A stretch of DNA of 64,000 nt from Glycomyces sp. L485 (GTDB lineage: Bacteria; Actinomycetota; Actinomycetes; Mycobacteriales; Micromonosporaceae): contig NZ_JAKZEW010000011.1 in assembly GCF_022548875.1 (NCBI RefSeq), positions 36,706 through 100,705 on the forward strand, written 5' to 3'. Within the stretch, counting starts at the first letter, position 1, and each line of letters starts with the position of its first letter. The position numbers and the translations under genes were made by a program. This document shows positions 26,872-36,159 of the stretch, piece after piece. Below the pieces are notes generated by a model, which saw only the letters and a list, made by a program, of their open reading frames with translations, did no database searches and had not been told where the DNA came from.

Positions 26872-27803
26872 TAACGCAGTGCCGGGACGTCGAAGGCGAG
26901 CGTCCCGGCATCGGCGTCCAAGACCGCCGGGACGCCCAGCGGAACCGTCCACGACGGTGAGCAGTGCCCGAAGCCGAAGTCCTCGACCACCGGGACTCCC
27001 AAGTCGCCCAAGCGGTCGACGAGGACGGCCCGGACCTCGTCGACCGGGCCGCAGTCGGTCCACGATCCCAGCGCGATCCCGGCGACGCCGTCGAACCTGC
27101 CCGCGCGCCGCATCTGCGTCAGGTACCGGTCGAGCCGGTAGCCGGCTTCCTCGATCTCTTCGAGCAGCAGGATGCCGCCCTCGGCACGCCGGTGGTCTTC
27201 GGCGGTGCCGATGCCGGCGGCGAGCAGGCTGGCGCACCCGCCGAACGTGACCCCCGCGGCCTGCCCGGGCACGAGCGGCCCGGCCGTCGGCGGCGCGAGT
27301 TTCTGGACCAGCTCGGGTTCGAACAGCGTCCTGCGCAGGTGCTCTCGGCTCGCGGTATCGCCGACGAACGTCGACCAGGCGGGCATCGGCCCGTGCAGCG
27401 TCGCCACCTCCAGCCGGAGCGCGATCGCCTCGTGCAGGGCCGTGGCGTCGCTGAAGCCCACGTACACCTTCGGCTCGGTCGCAGCGAGCGCGGGCCAGTC
27501 CACCAGGTCGAGCATCCGCTGGACGCCGTAGCCGCCGCGCGCCGAGATGATCCCGGCGATGGAGGGGTCGCTCCACGCCGCCGCGAAGTCGGCGGCGCGG
27601 TCCGCGTCGCTCCCCGCCAGATAGGGCAGCGCCGCGTCGGTCTCCAGCGCGTGCGGCATGACCACCGGCTTCAGGCCCCATTCGCGCAGGAAGGCCAGCC
27701 CCGCTTCGAGCCGGTCGCCAGGAAGGGGACCGCTCGGGGCGATGAGAGCGACCCGGTCGCCCGCCTTCAGGCGCCGCGGCCTGCGCAGGGCCCGAGCGCT
27801 CAC
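26871..27803 (-). CDS. S66 family LD-carboxypeptidase / microcin-immunity-type peptidase
   Basis: 310 residues. S66 enzymes cut the L,D bond before the terminal D-alanine of cytoplasmic muropeptides; MccF-type members cleave microcin C-like toxins. The nucleophile S118 is in 'VGFSDATALHEA', the oxyanion region 'SARGGYG' at about 88-93, with the glutamate in 'LLLEEIEEAGYR' and the histidine in 'FGFGHCSP' completing the triad. No signal peptide. The GTG start overlaps the S9 peptidase stop by four bases, so both are one operon. The stop is at the edge of the MITE-like element. Confidence 0.9.
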   Translation of the reverse strand: MSARALRRPRRLKAGDRVALIAPSGPLPGDRLEAGLAFLREWGLKPVVMPHALETDAALPYLAGSDADRAADFAAAWSDPSIAGIISARGGYGVQRMLDLVDWPALAATEPKVYVGFSDATALHEAIALRLEVATLHGPMPAWSTFVGDTASREHLRRTLFEPELVQKLAPPTAGPLVPGQAAGVTFGGCASLLAAGIGTAEDHRRAEGGILLLEEIEEAGYRLDRYLTQMRRAGRFDGVAGIALGSWTDCGPVDEVRAVLVDRLGDLGVPVVEDFGFGHCSPSWTVPLGVPAVLDADAGTLAFDVPALR

Positions 27804-29776
27804 GACCGCAGCTCCAGGTCCGCGCCCTCGGGCGCTGCGAAGCCGAAGGTCTGCGCGTACAGCGCGTGCTCGGCCGAGACGGCGTCGGCGATCGTCGAAG
27901 CCTTCCTGAATCCGTGCTGTTCTCCTTCGTACGTGCGGTAAGCGTGCGGGACGCCTTTGCCCGCGATGGCCCGCAGCAGTTTCTCGCTCTGAGCCGGAAG
28001 GCAGATGGCGTCCTCCAGGCCCTGCAGGAGCAGGAACGGGACCGAGATGCGGTCGGCGTGGTTGATCGGGGAGCGCTCGCGGTACCGCTCGGAGACCTCG
28101 TCGACTGGGCCGATCAGGGTGTGCAGATACTGCGATTCGAAGTCGTGCGTCTCGTCGCCGAGCCAGATCGACAGGTCGAGGATCGGGTATTTGATCGTCG
28201 CGCAGGCGTACAGCCCTTCGGCCGCGGGCGAAGTGAGCGACGCGGCCGAAGTCCAGCCGCCGGCGCTGCCGCCCCGGATCGCCAGGCGTGACGGGTCTGC
28301 GACGCCCTCGTCGGCGAGGGCCTTGGCCGCGGCCGCGCAGTCCTCGACGTCCACGACGCCCCATTGCCCGCGCAGTCGTTCGCGGTATTCGCGTCCGTAG
28401 CCGGTCGAGCCGCCGTAGTCGACCTGGACGACGCCGATGCCCCTCGACGTGAAGTACGCGAGTTCGAGATCGAGGACGGCCCGGACATTGCTCGTCGGTC
28501 CGCCGTGGACCCACACCACGTACGGCGGCAGTTCCCCTTCGGGCGCTTCGTATTCGGGATTGCGAGGCGGGTAGAGGCGCGCGTGGACCTCCCGGCCGCC
28601 GGGCGCTGTGAAGGTCCGGTGCCCGGGCACGGGGTAGTAGGCCGGATCGACCTTGTCGACGTGCGGCGCGGCGACGGTGCGGGTCACTCCGGTGGCAGTG
28701 TCGTGTTCGACGATCTCGAAGGAGCGGTCGGGCCCGGCAGCGAGGCCGACGACCCGGTCGCCGTCGGCGAGGAGCGAAGGCGCCCATTCAGTCCACGGTC
28801 CGTCCACCTCTCTCAAGGTGTCGAGTTCGGGGTCGAGAATGCCGAGTCGGGCCTCGCCCTCGCCGTGGACGGCGGCGATGCGCCCGTTGTCGAGGATCTG
28901 GAACCACCGCTGTCCGATGGCCCAGAGCGGCCCGCCGAACTCCTGCTGGGCCGGATGAAGGTTGGCCGAAGCCCCGGAGGCCGGGTCGATGCGGTGCAGG
29001 TTCCACCAGCCGGTGCGGTCCCCGACGGCCACGAGCGTGCCGTCGGCGTCCCATTCGACCTGTGCAATCGATTCCCCGCCGCCCCCGGCGACGGTCCGCG
29101 CGTCCGCGAAGTCGCCCTCGGCGGTGACGGCCGCGACGCGCAGTTCAGTCTCGTCCCAGGGCATGTTCGGGTGGTTCCACGCGATCCAGGCCGCCATCGT
29201 CCCTTGCGGACTCATTCGCGGTCCGGTCGTGAAACGGTACGAGTCGTCGGTGAGCTCCCTGACCGCCGAGCGGTCCTCGGCGGCCGAGCCGTCGAGCGGC
29301 ACCGCGGCGATCACCCGCCGCACCTCGGTGGTCCGGGGTCCCGTGAACTCCTCCAGGACCGCCCAGACCTCGCCGCGGGAGGTGTCCACGACCATGTCGC
29401 ACCACCGCAGCCCCGCCTTGATCGCCGGGACCGGCGTCAGCGGCCACGGGTCGAGACCCCTGTCCGGCTCGAACGCGTAGAGGCGCTGGTCGGCGAATTC
29501 GGAGAAGACGATCAGCGGACCGTTGCCGGTGTCGACGCCGGCCCACGGCCGTCCGCCGTACTCGTGGACCCGGTTGCGGACGTTCCACGGTGCGGGCAGC
29601 GCCGAAGCGCCCTGGCGCATCAGCGCGCGTCGCCCGCCCTCGGCCGGGCGCGGCTCGGTCCACCACAGTTCCCCGCCGACCGCCCCGAGATCGGCGACTC
29701 GCCCGTCACCGCCCGCGACGTGCTCGACGGTGATCGGTGATTCCCAAGCGCCGTAAGGTGAACGCTGCACGGTCAT
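27800..29776 (-). CDS. S9 family prolyl-oligopeptidase-type peptidase
   Basis: 658 residues, cytoplasmic. An N-terminal beta-propeller-like half (about 1-390, repeated 'W..W' and 'D.......L' patterns) precedes an alpha/beta-hydrolase domain. The nucleophile is S504 in 'GGSAGGWT', preceded by 'VDYGGSTGYGREYR'; the acid is in 'LEDAICLP' and the histidine in 'EGEQHGFRK', all as in dipeptidyl aminopeptidase/acylaminoacyl-peptidase members. ATG with GAGGAGGA upstream. It shares a four-base overlap with the remains of an oligopeptide transporter ATPase upstream and with the S66 peptidase downstream, suggesting an original peptide-uptake and degradation operon. Confidence 0.9.
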   Translation of the reverse strand: MTVQRSPYGAWESPITVEHVAGGDGRVADLGAVGGELWWTEPRPAEGGRRALMRQGASALPAPWNVRNRVHEYGGRPWAGVDTGNGPLIVFSEFADQRLYAFEPDRGLDPWPLTPVPAIKAGLRWCDMVVDTSRGEVWAVLEEFTGPRTTEVRRVIAAVPLDGSAAEDRSAVRELTDDSYRFTTGPRMSPQGTMAAWIAWNHPNMPWDETELRVAAVTAEGDFADARTVAGGGGESIAQVEWDADGTLVAVGDRTGWWNLHRIDPASGASANLHPAQQEFGGPLWAIGQRWFQILDNGRIAAVHGEGEARLGILDPELDTLREVDGPWTEWAPSLLADGDRVVGLAAGPDRSFEIVEHDTATGVTRTVAAPHVDKVDPAYYPVPGHRTFTAPGGREVHARLYPPRNPEYEAPEGELPPYVVWVHGGPTSNVRAVLDLELAYFTSRGIGVVQVDYGGSTGYGREYRERLRGQWGVVDVEDCAAAAKALADEGVADPSRLAIRGGSAGGWTSAASLTSPAAEGLYACATIKYPILDLSIWLGDETHDFESQYLHTLIGPVDEVSERYRERSPINHADRISVPFLLLQGLEDAICLPAQSEKLLRAIAGKGVPHAYRTYEGEQHGFRKASTIADAVSAEHALYAQTFGFAAPEGADLELRS

Positions 29777-30137
29777 GTCCTCCTCAAGAAGTCGTCGAGC
29801 ACCCGCACCCCCGATGCGCGGGGCCTCCGCCGGAACCCGCTCGGGTGTCGGGGATCGGTCAGGACCTGCTCGACCGGGCCCCGCGCGACGATTCGGCCGA
29901 GGTAGATGATCGCGATCCGGTCGGCGATGGTCCACGCAGAGCCATATCGATGACCGACGCCTCCGGATTCATTTCGTCCCGCAGCCGCAGCGCGAGGATC
30001 TCCCCGCGTACCGACGCGTCCAGACCGGCCACCGGCTCATCGGCGACGATGAAGCTCGGGTTCGGCACCGGCTGACTCGCATTCGGTGCCGAGCAAGGAT
30101 CGGCCTCCGGCTGTCGTTCTTCGGCGGGAGAGGACTC
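29773..30137 (-). pseudogene. Oligopeptide ABC transporter ATPase (OppD/OppF type), decayed 3' end
   Basis: On the - strand a scrambled signature region (about 30070-30137) leads to a clean 'NPSFIVADEPVAGLDASVR' (Walker B and D-loop). After about 29945 the frame shifts to 'IADRIAIIYLGRIVARGPVEQ' and 'DPRHPSGFRRRP', the usual OppD/OppF C-terminus, ending in a TGA that overlaps the ATG of the S9 peptidase. Walker A and the first half are gone. The clean overlap with the next gene shows where the intact gene once stood. Confidence 0.75.
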
Positions 30138-30456
30138 GGGCCGCACGATGTAGGAAACAGGATGACGGAAATCTTCTCGAATTGTCAATATTGCAGTGAA
30201 AGTTTTCAATCTTATGCCTGCGGGACGTGATTTGGCGCGGGCATTCGTGCGCCGGATTATCGTCACATTCAACCTCATAGTCGCTTTCATCGGCGTCAGT
30301 GCCGGTGCATCCCGGATTGAGCGCGAACATCACCGCCTGTGAATCGCGGGGGAGACTCTGCGAGATATATCAAACACTTGTTTGATCTTGTACTGTCGCC
30401 CCAGTTCGGTATGTTGAACCCATACACGCGTTCGACATATTACGGGGGTAGTGGTG
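30138..30456. promoter_or_regulatory. imuA' upstream region
   Basis: No gene seen. The stretch is clearly richer in A+T than its surroundings and holds the LexA-type box at 30370-30385. A run of TTGATC-like and TATG-like hexamers downstream of the box could form the promoter, but no unambiguous pair is evident. Confidence 0.45.
30370..30385. promoter_or_regulatory. LexA (SOS) box in front of the mutasome operon
   Basis: TCAAACACTTGTTTGA is a palindrome with perfect 7-base arms, about 70 bases before imuA'. It matches the actinobacterial SOS pattern TCGAAC-N4-GTTCGA with symmetric G-to-A and C-to-T changes. imuA'-imuB-dnaE2 operons are known LexA targets, which supports the call. Confidence 0.7.
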
Positions 30457-31155
30457 GTGAACGGTGTCCCGGCCGAGCTGGCCGCAGAGCTCGGACTGCG
30501 GCTCGCCGGCGAGCTCAAGCCCGCTGTCCGCGTGCCCTTGAAGGCCTCGCGCCACATCCTTCCCGTCACCCCCGACATTTCCGCGCTCCTGCCCTACGGC
30601 GGCCTCGCCACCGTGACCACGCTCATGGCTTCGCGGGTGGGGGCCACCTCGCTGCTGTGGCGCCTCCTCGCCGGACCCACCCAGGCCGGGGTCTGGTGCG
30701 CCGTCGTCGGACTGCCCCACCGCTACCCCCTGGCCGCCCGCGCCGCCGGCGTCGACCTCGAACGACTCGCCCTCATCGAGGCCGACGGGCCGCGCATCGC
30801 CGACGCCGCGGGCGCCCTCGTCGGCGGCGTCGCCGTCCTCGTCGTCCCCAGCGAGGCATTCGGTATGCAGCAGACCCGGCGCCTGACCGCCCGCGCCCGC
30901 AAAGGCGGCACCTCGCTCGTCTGGTGGGAGACCCGGCCCGTCCCAGGAGCCGACGCCCGCCTCGAAGTCGCCCGCGCCCGCTGGAAGGGCCTGCGGGAGA
31001 ACGCCGGACGCCGCTACGGCGCAGGCCGCCTCGACGCCTGCGAACTCGACGTGGCCGCCCGCTGGCGCACCGGCGGCGACCACCGCGCCCGCATCTGGCC
31101 CTACGGCGGCCAGACGCCCGACAACGTCATCGACCTGCGCGGAGGCCGGCCATGA
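30457..31155 (+). CDS. imuA: ImuA' (RecA-like mutasome accessory protein)
   Basis: About 232 residues. Actinobacterial ImuA' is a RecA-fold relative that works with ImuB and DnaE2 in damage-induced mutagenesis. Here the Walker A equivalent is absent or replaced ('ASRVGATSLLWRLL'), while 'LVVPSEAFGMQQTRRLTARAR' and 'GGTSLVWWETRP' are recognisable. Three consecutive GTG codons begin at 30451; I prefer the third because TACGGGGGTA then has proper spacing. The end overlaps imuB (ATGA). Assignment rests mainly on the operon and the overall resemblance. Confidence 0.85.
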   Translation: MNGVPAELAAELGLRLAGELKPAVRVPLKASRHILPVTPDISALLPYGGLATVTTLMASRVGATSLLWRLLAGPTQAGVWCAVVGLPHRYPLAARAAGVDLERLALIEADGPRIADAAGALVGGVAVLVVPSEAFGMQQTRRLTARARKGGTSLVWWETRPVPGADARLEVARARWKGLRENAGRRYGAGRLDACELDVAARWRTGGDHRARIWPYGGQTPDNVIDLRGGRP

Positions 31156-32489
31156 CGCGCACCGCCGTGGCATGGCTGCCGGACTGGGAGGCCGAGGACG
31201 CCGCCGCCTTCGAGCCCGTCCTGGACGCCCTCGACCTCGTCACGCCCCACATCGAGGTCCTCGAACCCGGCTGCGTCGCCATGCCGCTGCGAAGGCGCAT
31301 CGGCGACGAGGCCGACTTCTGCGAACGGCTCATCGACACCGTCGCCGGCCTGGTCGACCACGACTGCCTCACCGGTGTCGCCGACGGACTCTTCGCCGCC
31401 CTCCTCGCCGCCCGCACGGGCCGCATCGTCCCGCCCGGCGGCGACGCCGCCTTCCTCGCCCCCTTCGACATCGCCGGCCTCCAGACGACCGGCCTGGTCG
31501 ACACCGAAACCTGTGAGACCCTGCGCCACCTGGGCATCGGCACCCTCGGTGCCTTCTGCGACCTCCCCGGCGCGGCCGTGGCCGAACGCTTCGGAGCCCG
31601 GGCACGCCAAGCTCAGGCGCTCGCCTCCGGGGAACTCACCCGCCCGCTCGCCATCCGACAGGCCGAACCCGAACTGACCGTCCGCGTCGACGCCGACGAC
31701 CCCTACGAGACCGTCGAGCAGGCCGCCTTCGCCGCCCGCCCCCTCGCCGAACGGCTCCTGGAGACCCTCGGCGGACGCAACCTCACCTGCACCCGCGTCA
31801 CCGTCACCGCCCACACCGTCCGCGGCCTCGCCCGCGAGCGCACCTGGCAGCTCGACCCCGCCGCCCCCTCAACCGAACTCGCCCGCCGCGTCCGCTGGCA
31901 GCTCGAAGGCTGGCTCACAGGGGGCGGCACCGACGCCATCGCCGCCATCGAACTCACCCCCGGCGGCCTCCTCGGCCTCCTCGAAGCCGGCCGCGGCCTG
32001 TGGGACTTCAAGGACGCCGCCACCGTCCGCGCCGAAGCCGCGCTCCGCCACGCCGGAGGCCTGCTCGGACCCGACAACGTCCGCATCGCCGTCGAGACCG
32101 ACGGACGCGACCTGCCCGAACGCTGCGACCTCGACACCTGGGGCGGCGAGGCCGCGGCTCGCCGAACCGGCCCCTGGCCCGGCACCCTGCCCGACCCGCC
32201 GCCCGCCGTCACAGGCACCGGCGAAGACGCCGAAGTGCTCGCCGTCGACGGCACGCCCGTCTCGGTCGCCGCGCGAGGCACCATGTCCCACACCCCGGCC
32301 CTGGTCTCGCTGGGCGGCGAGCGAATCCCCGTCATCGCCTGGGCCGGGCCCTGGCCCGTGACCGAACGCTGGTGGAACGACGACGCCGCCCGCCGCTACG
32401 CCAGACTCCAGGTCGAACTCGCCGACGGCCGCGCCGCCCTCCTCTACCTCGAAGACCGGCGATGGAAGGTGGCCGGCTGGTATGACTGA
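31152..32489 (+). CDS. imuB: ImuB, Y-family polymerase-like mutasome protein
   Basis: 445 residues. It has the Y-family outline but lacks the conserved catalytic carboxylates near the N-terminus ('AVAWLPDWEAEDAA' where active enzymes have metal ligands), as in known ImuB. Its role in mycobacteria is to bring DnaE2 to the beta clamp. The region expected to hold the clamp-binding motif reads 'DLDTWGG' near residue 330, a weak version of the QLPLWG motif. Helix-hairpin and little-finger regions follow in order. It overlaps imuA' by four and dnaE2 by eight bases. Confidence 0.9.
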   Translation: MTRTAVAWLPDWEAEDAAAFEPVLDALDLVTPHIEVLEPGCVAMPLRRRIGDEADFCERLIDTVAGLVDHDCLTGVADGLFAALLAARTGRIVPPGGDAAFLAPFDIAGLQTTGLVDTETCETLRHLGIGTLGAFCDLPGAAVAERFGARARQAQALASGELTRPLAIRQAEPELTVRVDADDPYETVEQAAFAARPLAERLLETLGGRNLTCTRVTVTAHTVRGLARERTWQLDPAAPSTELARRVRWQLEGWLTGGGTDAIAAIELTPGGLLGLLEAGRGLWDFKDAATVRAEAALRHAGGLLGPDNVRIAVETDGRDLPERCDLDTWGGEAAARRTGPWPGTLPDPPPAVTGTGEDAEVLAVDGTPVSVAARGTMSHTPALVSLGGERIPVIAWAGPWPVTERWWNDDAARRYARLQVELADGRAALLYLEDRRWKVAGWYD

Positions 32490-35400
32490 GTACGCCGAGC
32501 TGCACTGCCACTCCCACTACTCCTTCGCCGACGGCGCCGACTCCCCGGCCGCCCTGGCCGCCGAAGCCGCCCGACTCGGCCTGACCGGCCTGGCCGTCAC
32601 CGACCACGACGGCCTCTACGGCGTCTCCGAACTCGCCACCGCCGCAGCCGAATTCGCCCTCCCGACCGTCTTCGGCGCCGAACTGAACCTCGGCATGGCC
32701 AAACCCCGGCGCGGCCAACCCGACCCCGCCGGAGAGCACCTGGTGGTGCTGGCCCGCAACCCGGTCGGATACCGGCGGCTGTCGCGGGCCATCACCGAGG
32801 CGAAACTCGAGACGAACGAGAAGGACCTGCCCCGCTACGAGATCAAGAAGCTCGCCGACCACGCCGGAGGGCATTGGATGGTCCTCACCGGCTGCCGCAA
32901 AGGCGCCCTCAACACCGCACTCGACACCGGCGGCGTCGAAGCCGCCGAACGGAGACTGCGTGAAATGACCGAATGGTTCGGCCGCGACAACGTCGCCGTC
33001 GAACTCACCTGCCACGACCTGCCCGGCGACACCGAAAGGATCGACGCCCTCGCCGCGGTCGCCGGGCGCTGCCGCGTCCCGATCGTCGCCACCAACAACG
33101 TCCACTACGCGTCCCCGCGGCGAGCCAAGGTCGCCGCCGCGCTGGCCGCCACCCGCTCGGGGCGCCCGCTCGACCAGATCGACTCCTGGCTGCCCGCCGC
33201 CGCATCCGCGCACCTGCGCGGCTTCGAAGAGATGAGGCTGCGCTTCGAGGACCACCCCGAGGCGGTCGAGAACGCCGGCCTGATCGCCGAGGAGATCGCC
33301 TTCGACCTCAAACTGCTCGACCCGCGCCTGCCCCGCTTCCCCAACCCCCGCGGCTACGACGACTTCTCGTACCTGGCGAAGCAGATCATCGAAGGCGCAC
33401 AGGTCCGCTACGGCCCCAGGGGCGCGGAGCGGGTGCCCGGCGCCTGGCGGCAACTGGAGAAGGAGCTGCGCGTCATCCGCGACCTGGGCTTCGCCGGGTA
33501 CTTCCTCATCGTCGCCGACATCGTCCACTTCTGCAGAGACCACGACATCCTCTGCCAAGGCAGGGGATCGGCCGCCAACAGCGCCGTCTGCTACGCCCTC
33601 GGCATCACCAATGTGGATCCGGTCGACTTCGGCCTGCTGTTCGAGCGGTTCCTCTCAGCCGAGCGCGACGGGCCGCCCGACATCGACATCGACATCGAAT
33701 CCGGCCGCCGCGAAGAGGTCATCCAGTACGTCTACGAGAAGTACACCCGCCAGAGGGCCGCGCTGGTGGCCAACGTCGTCACCTACCGGCCCCGCAGCGC
33801 GGTGCGCGACGCCGCGAAAGCCCTCGGACACGGCCACGACCAGGCCACCGCCTGGTCGAAGCGGCTGCACCACTGGCGCGGGCTCGACCCCGACGAGACC
33901 GAGGACATCCCCGCCGAGGTCCAGGACCTCGCCGGAGAACTCGCCGACCTGCCCCAGCACCTGGGCATCCACCCCGGCGGAATGGTGCTCACCGACCAGC
34001 CGGTCTCGGAGATCGTCCCCGTCGAACCGGCGCGCATGGCCGACCGCACCGTCGTCCAATGGGACAAGGAGGCCTGCGCCGACGCCGGCCTGGTGAAGTT
34101 CGACCTGCTCGGCCTCGGCATGCTCGAAGCCCTCCACCGGATGGTCGACCTCGTCGCCGACGTCCACGGCACCGAAGTCGACATCGCGGAACTGCCGCCC
34201 GACGACAAGGAGGTCTACGACATGCTGTGCCGCGCCGACACCGTCGGCGTGTTCCAAGTCGAGTCGCGCGCCCAGATGTCGACCCTGCCCCGGCTGCACC
34301 CCAGGGAGTTCAAGGACCTGGTCGCCGAGGTCGCCCTCATCCGGCCCGGCCCGATCCAAGGCGGCGCCGTCCACCCCTACCTGCGTCGCCGCCACGGCGA
34401 GCCCTGGAAGCACGAGGTCCCCGAGATCCTCCACCGCGCGCTGGGGCACACCTACGGCGTGCCGCTGTTCCAGGAGCAGTTGATGCGCATCGCCATCGAC
34501 GCCGCCGGATTCGACGGCGGCGAGGCCGACCAGCTGCGCCGTGCCATGGGCGCCAAGCGGTCGGCCGAGCGCATGGAGCGGCTGCGCGAACGCCTCTACA
34601 AGGGCATGGCGGAGAGGGAGGTCACCGGCGACGACGCCGACAAGATCTATGAGCAGCTCAAGAGCTTCGCCGATTTCGGATTCCCCGAGTCCCACGCCGC
34701 CAGCTTCGCCCACCTGGTGTACTCCTCGGCCTGGCTCAAATGCCACTACCCGGCCGCGTTCTACGCCGCTCTGCTGGCCAGCCAGCCGATGGGCTTCTAC
34801 TCGCCGGCCAGCCTCATCGCCGACGCGAAACGCCACGGCATCACCGTCCTGGCGCCCGAAGTCAACGCCAGCGCGCCGGTGGCGTCCCTGATCGAGCCCG
34901 ACCCGGCGCCACCGTTCCCGGTCCGCGGGACCGCGACGATCCGGCTTGGCTTCGACAACGTCAAGGGCCTCGGCGGCGACGCCGTCGAACGCATCGTCGC
35001 CGCGCGCGAGGACGGGCCCTACCGCGACCTGCCCGACCTGGCCCGGCGGGCCAGGCTCGGCAAGGGCCAGTTGGAGACGCTCGCGCTGGCCGGCGTCCTC
35101 GACGGCCTCGAACCGGACCGCCGCAGGGCGCTGTGGAGGGCCGGGATGGTGCGCGAGCACCCCGACATGATCCCCGGCACCGGTCCGGCCGCCGAGGCGC
35201 CGGTCCTGCCGGGCATGAGTAGGACCGAGCTGGCCCGCGCCGACTACGCGGGGTTGGGCCTGTCCACCGAGACCCACCCGATCGAGCTGGTGCGCGAGGT
35301 CCTCACCGCCGAAGGCGTCGTCCCCGTCGACCGGCTCCCAGGCATCGAGAACGGCACCCGCGTCGAGATCGCCGGGGTCGTGACCCACCGCCAGCGGCCC

Positions 35401-35646
35401 CCGACCGCGCGAGGGGTGACCTTCCTGAGTCTGGAGGACGAGACCGGGATCGGCAACGTGATCTGCTCGCAAGGGCTCTGGGCCCGTTGGCGGTCGGTCG
35501 CCGCCGGTGCGAAGGCCATGCGCGTCAGGGGCACGGTCGAGCACGCCGCCGACGCACAAGGGGCCACCATGCCGAACCTCATCGCAGACAAGCTCACCAC
35601 CCTTGACCTGGAGACCCCGACGGTCGGCTCCCGCGACTTCCGCTGA
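32482..35646 (+). CDS. dnaE2: Error-prone DNA polymerase DnaE2 (ImuC)
   Basis: 1054 residues, the C-family alpha-subunit type used for translesion synthesis. The N-terminal PHP domain has 'HCHSHYSFADGADSP' and 'TDHDGLYG'; the catalytic aspartates are in 'PDIDIDIES' (D400, D402, D404); an OB-fold near residue 960 ('RVEIAGVVTHRQRP') and a short C-terminus without the tau-binding extension separate it from replicative DnaE1. Third gene of the cassette, with eight bases of overlap with imuB. Expected to be induced with it from the LexA-controlled promoter. Confidence 0.96.
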   Translation: MTEYAELHCHSHYSFADGADSPAALAAEAARLGLTGLAVTDHDGLYGVSELATAAAEFALPTVFGAELNLGMAKPRRGQPDPAGEHLVVLARNPVGYRRLSRAITEAKLETNEKDLPRYEIKKLADHAGGHWMVLTGCRKGALNTALDTGGVEAAERRLREMTEWFGRDNVAVELTCHDLPGDTERIDALAAVAGRCRVPIVATNNVHYASPRRAKVAAALAATRSGRPLDQIDSWLPAAASAHLRGFEEMRLRFEDHPEAVENAGLIAEEIAFDLKLLDPRLPRFPNPRGYDDFSYLAKQIIEGAQVRYGPRGAERVPGAWRQLEKELRVIRDLGFAGYFLIVADIVHFCRDHDILCQGRGSAANSAVCYALGITNVDPVDFGLLFERFLSAERDGPPDIDIDIESGRREEVIQYVYEKYTRQRAALVANVVTYRPRSAVRDAAKALGHGHDQATAWSKRLHHWRGLDPDETEDIPAEVQDLAGELADLPQHLGIHPGGMVLTDQPVSEIVPVEPARMADRTVVQWDKEACADAGLVKFDLLGLGMLEALHRMVDLVADVHGTEVDIAELPPDDKEVYDMLCRADTVGVFQVESRAQMSTLPRLHPREFKDLVAEVALIRPGPIQGGAVHPYLRRRHGEPWKHEVPEILHRALGHTYGVPLFQEQLMRIAIDAAGFDGGEADQLRRAMGAKRSAERMERLRERLYKGMAEREVTGDDADKIYEQLKSFADFGFPESHAASFAHLVYSSAWLKCHYPAAFYAALLASQPMGFYSPASLIADAKRHGITVLAPEVNASAPVASLIEPDPAPPFPVRGTATIRLGFDNVKGLGGDAVERIVAAREDGPYRDLPDLARRARLGKGQLETLALAGVLDGLEPDRRRALWRAGMVREHPDMIPGTGPAAEAPVLPGMSRTELARADYAGLGLSTETHPIELVREVLTAEGVVPVDRLPGIENGTRVEIAGVVTHRQRPPTARGVTFLSLEDETGIGNVICSQGLWARWRSVAAGAKAMRVRGTVEHAADAQGATMPNLIADKLTTLDLETPTVGSRDFR

Positions 35647-36159
35647 GTGCGGCCCCGACACCGAGGCGTTCGTCGTGGACTTCGAAACTCACGGGCGCGG
35701 AGTTCTTCGGGCCGGCCACGTCCCTGTCGGGCATCGTGATACCGCGATGAGCGCGGCGGCGAGCCAGCCCGAGATCTATCTCAGCGCCGCTCGTGCTCGT
35801 ATTCTGAGCGGCCGATCCGGGACCGCGGTTGCGGGCGTTCGGCTTCGGATGCTTCAATGAACACCGTGCCACGTGGCGCCGACCAAGAGACTCGAGACAG
35901 GTCGGCAGCCGGGCGAGCACCATTCATCGAAGGGTCGTGTCATGAGGTTCCACTCCACACTCTCCGCTTGACGTAAGCGCGTTCGCGCACCGTCTCCCGT
36001 TCTCGGCACCGCTCCGCGCTGCCCGGCGACGGCTCCACACCCGCCCTCCTCAACGGACGATTCGCTCGTCCGGGACGGCCGCTCGCGCGCCCGGCGCGCA
36101 CCTGTCGAACGCCGCCGAACCGGCGGATTCCCTTACGTCACGGAGAACCACAGCACCAC
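35647..36159. other. Gene-free stretch after dnaE2
   Basis: 513 bases. Open frames here have no recognisable product and irregular codon use. Two short CTTACGTCA/TTGACGTAAG-like motifs occur (near 35978 and 36132), the second directly before the next gene, where ACGGAGA serves as ribosome site. No terminator hairpin stands out. Confidence 0.4.

Noticed and set aside
31152..32489. Active Y-family DNA polymerase
   Set aside because: The catalytic acidic residues are missing, and the context (imuA', dnaE2) identifies it as ImuB.
35594..35923. Frames on both strands after dnaE2
   Set aside because: Neither has a believable start, product or codon bias.
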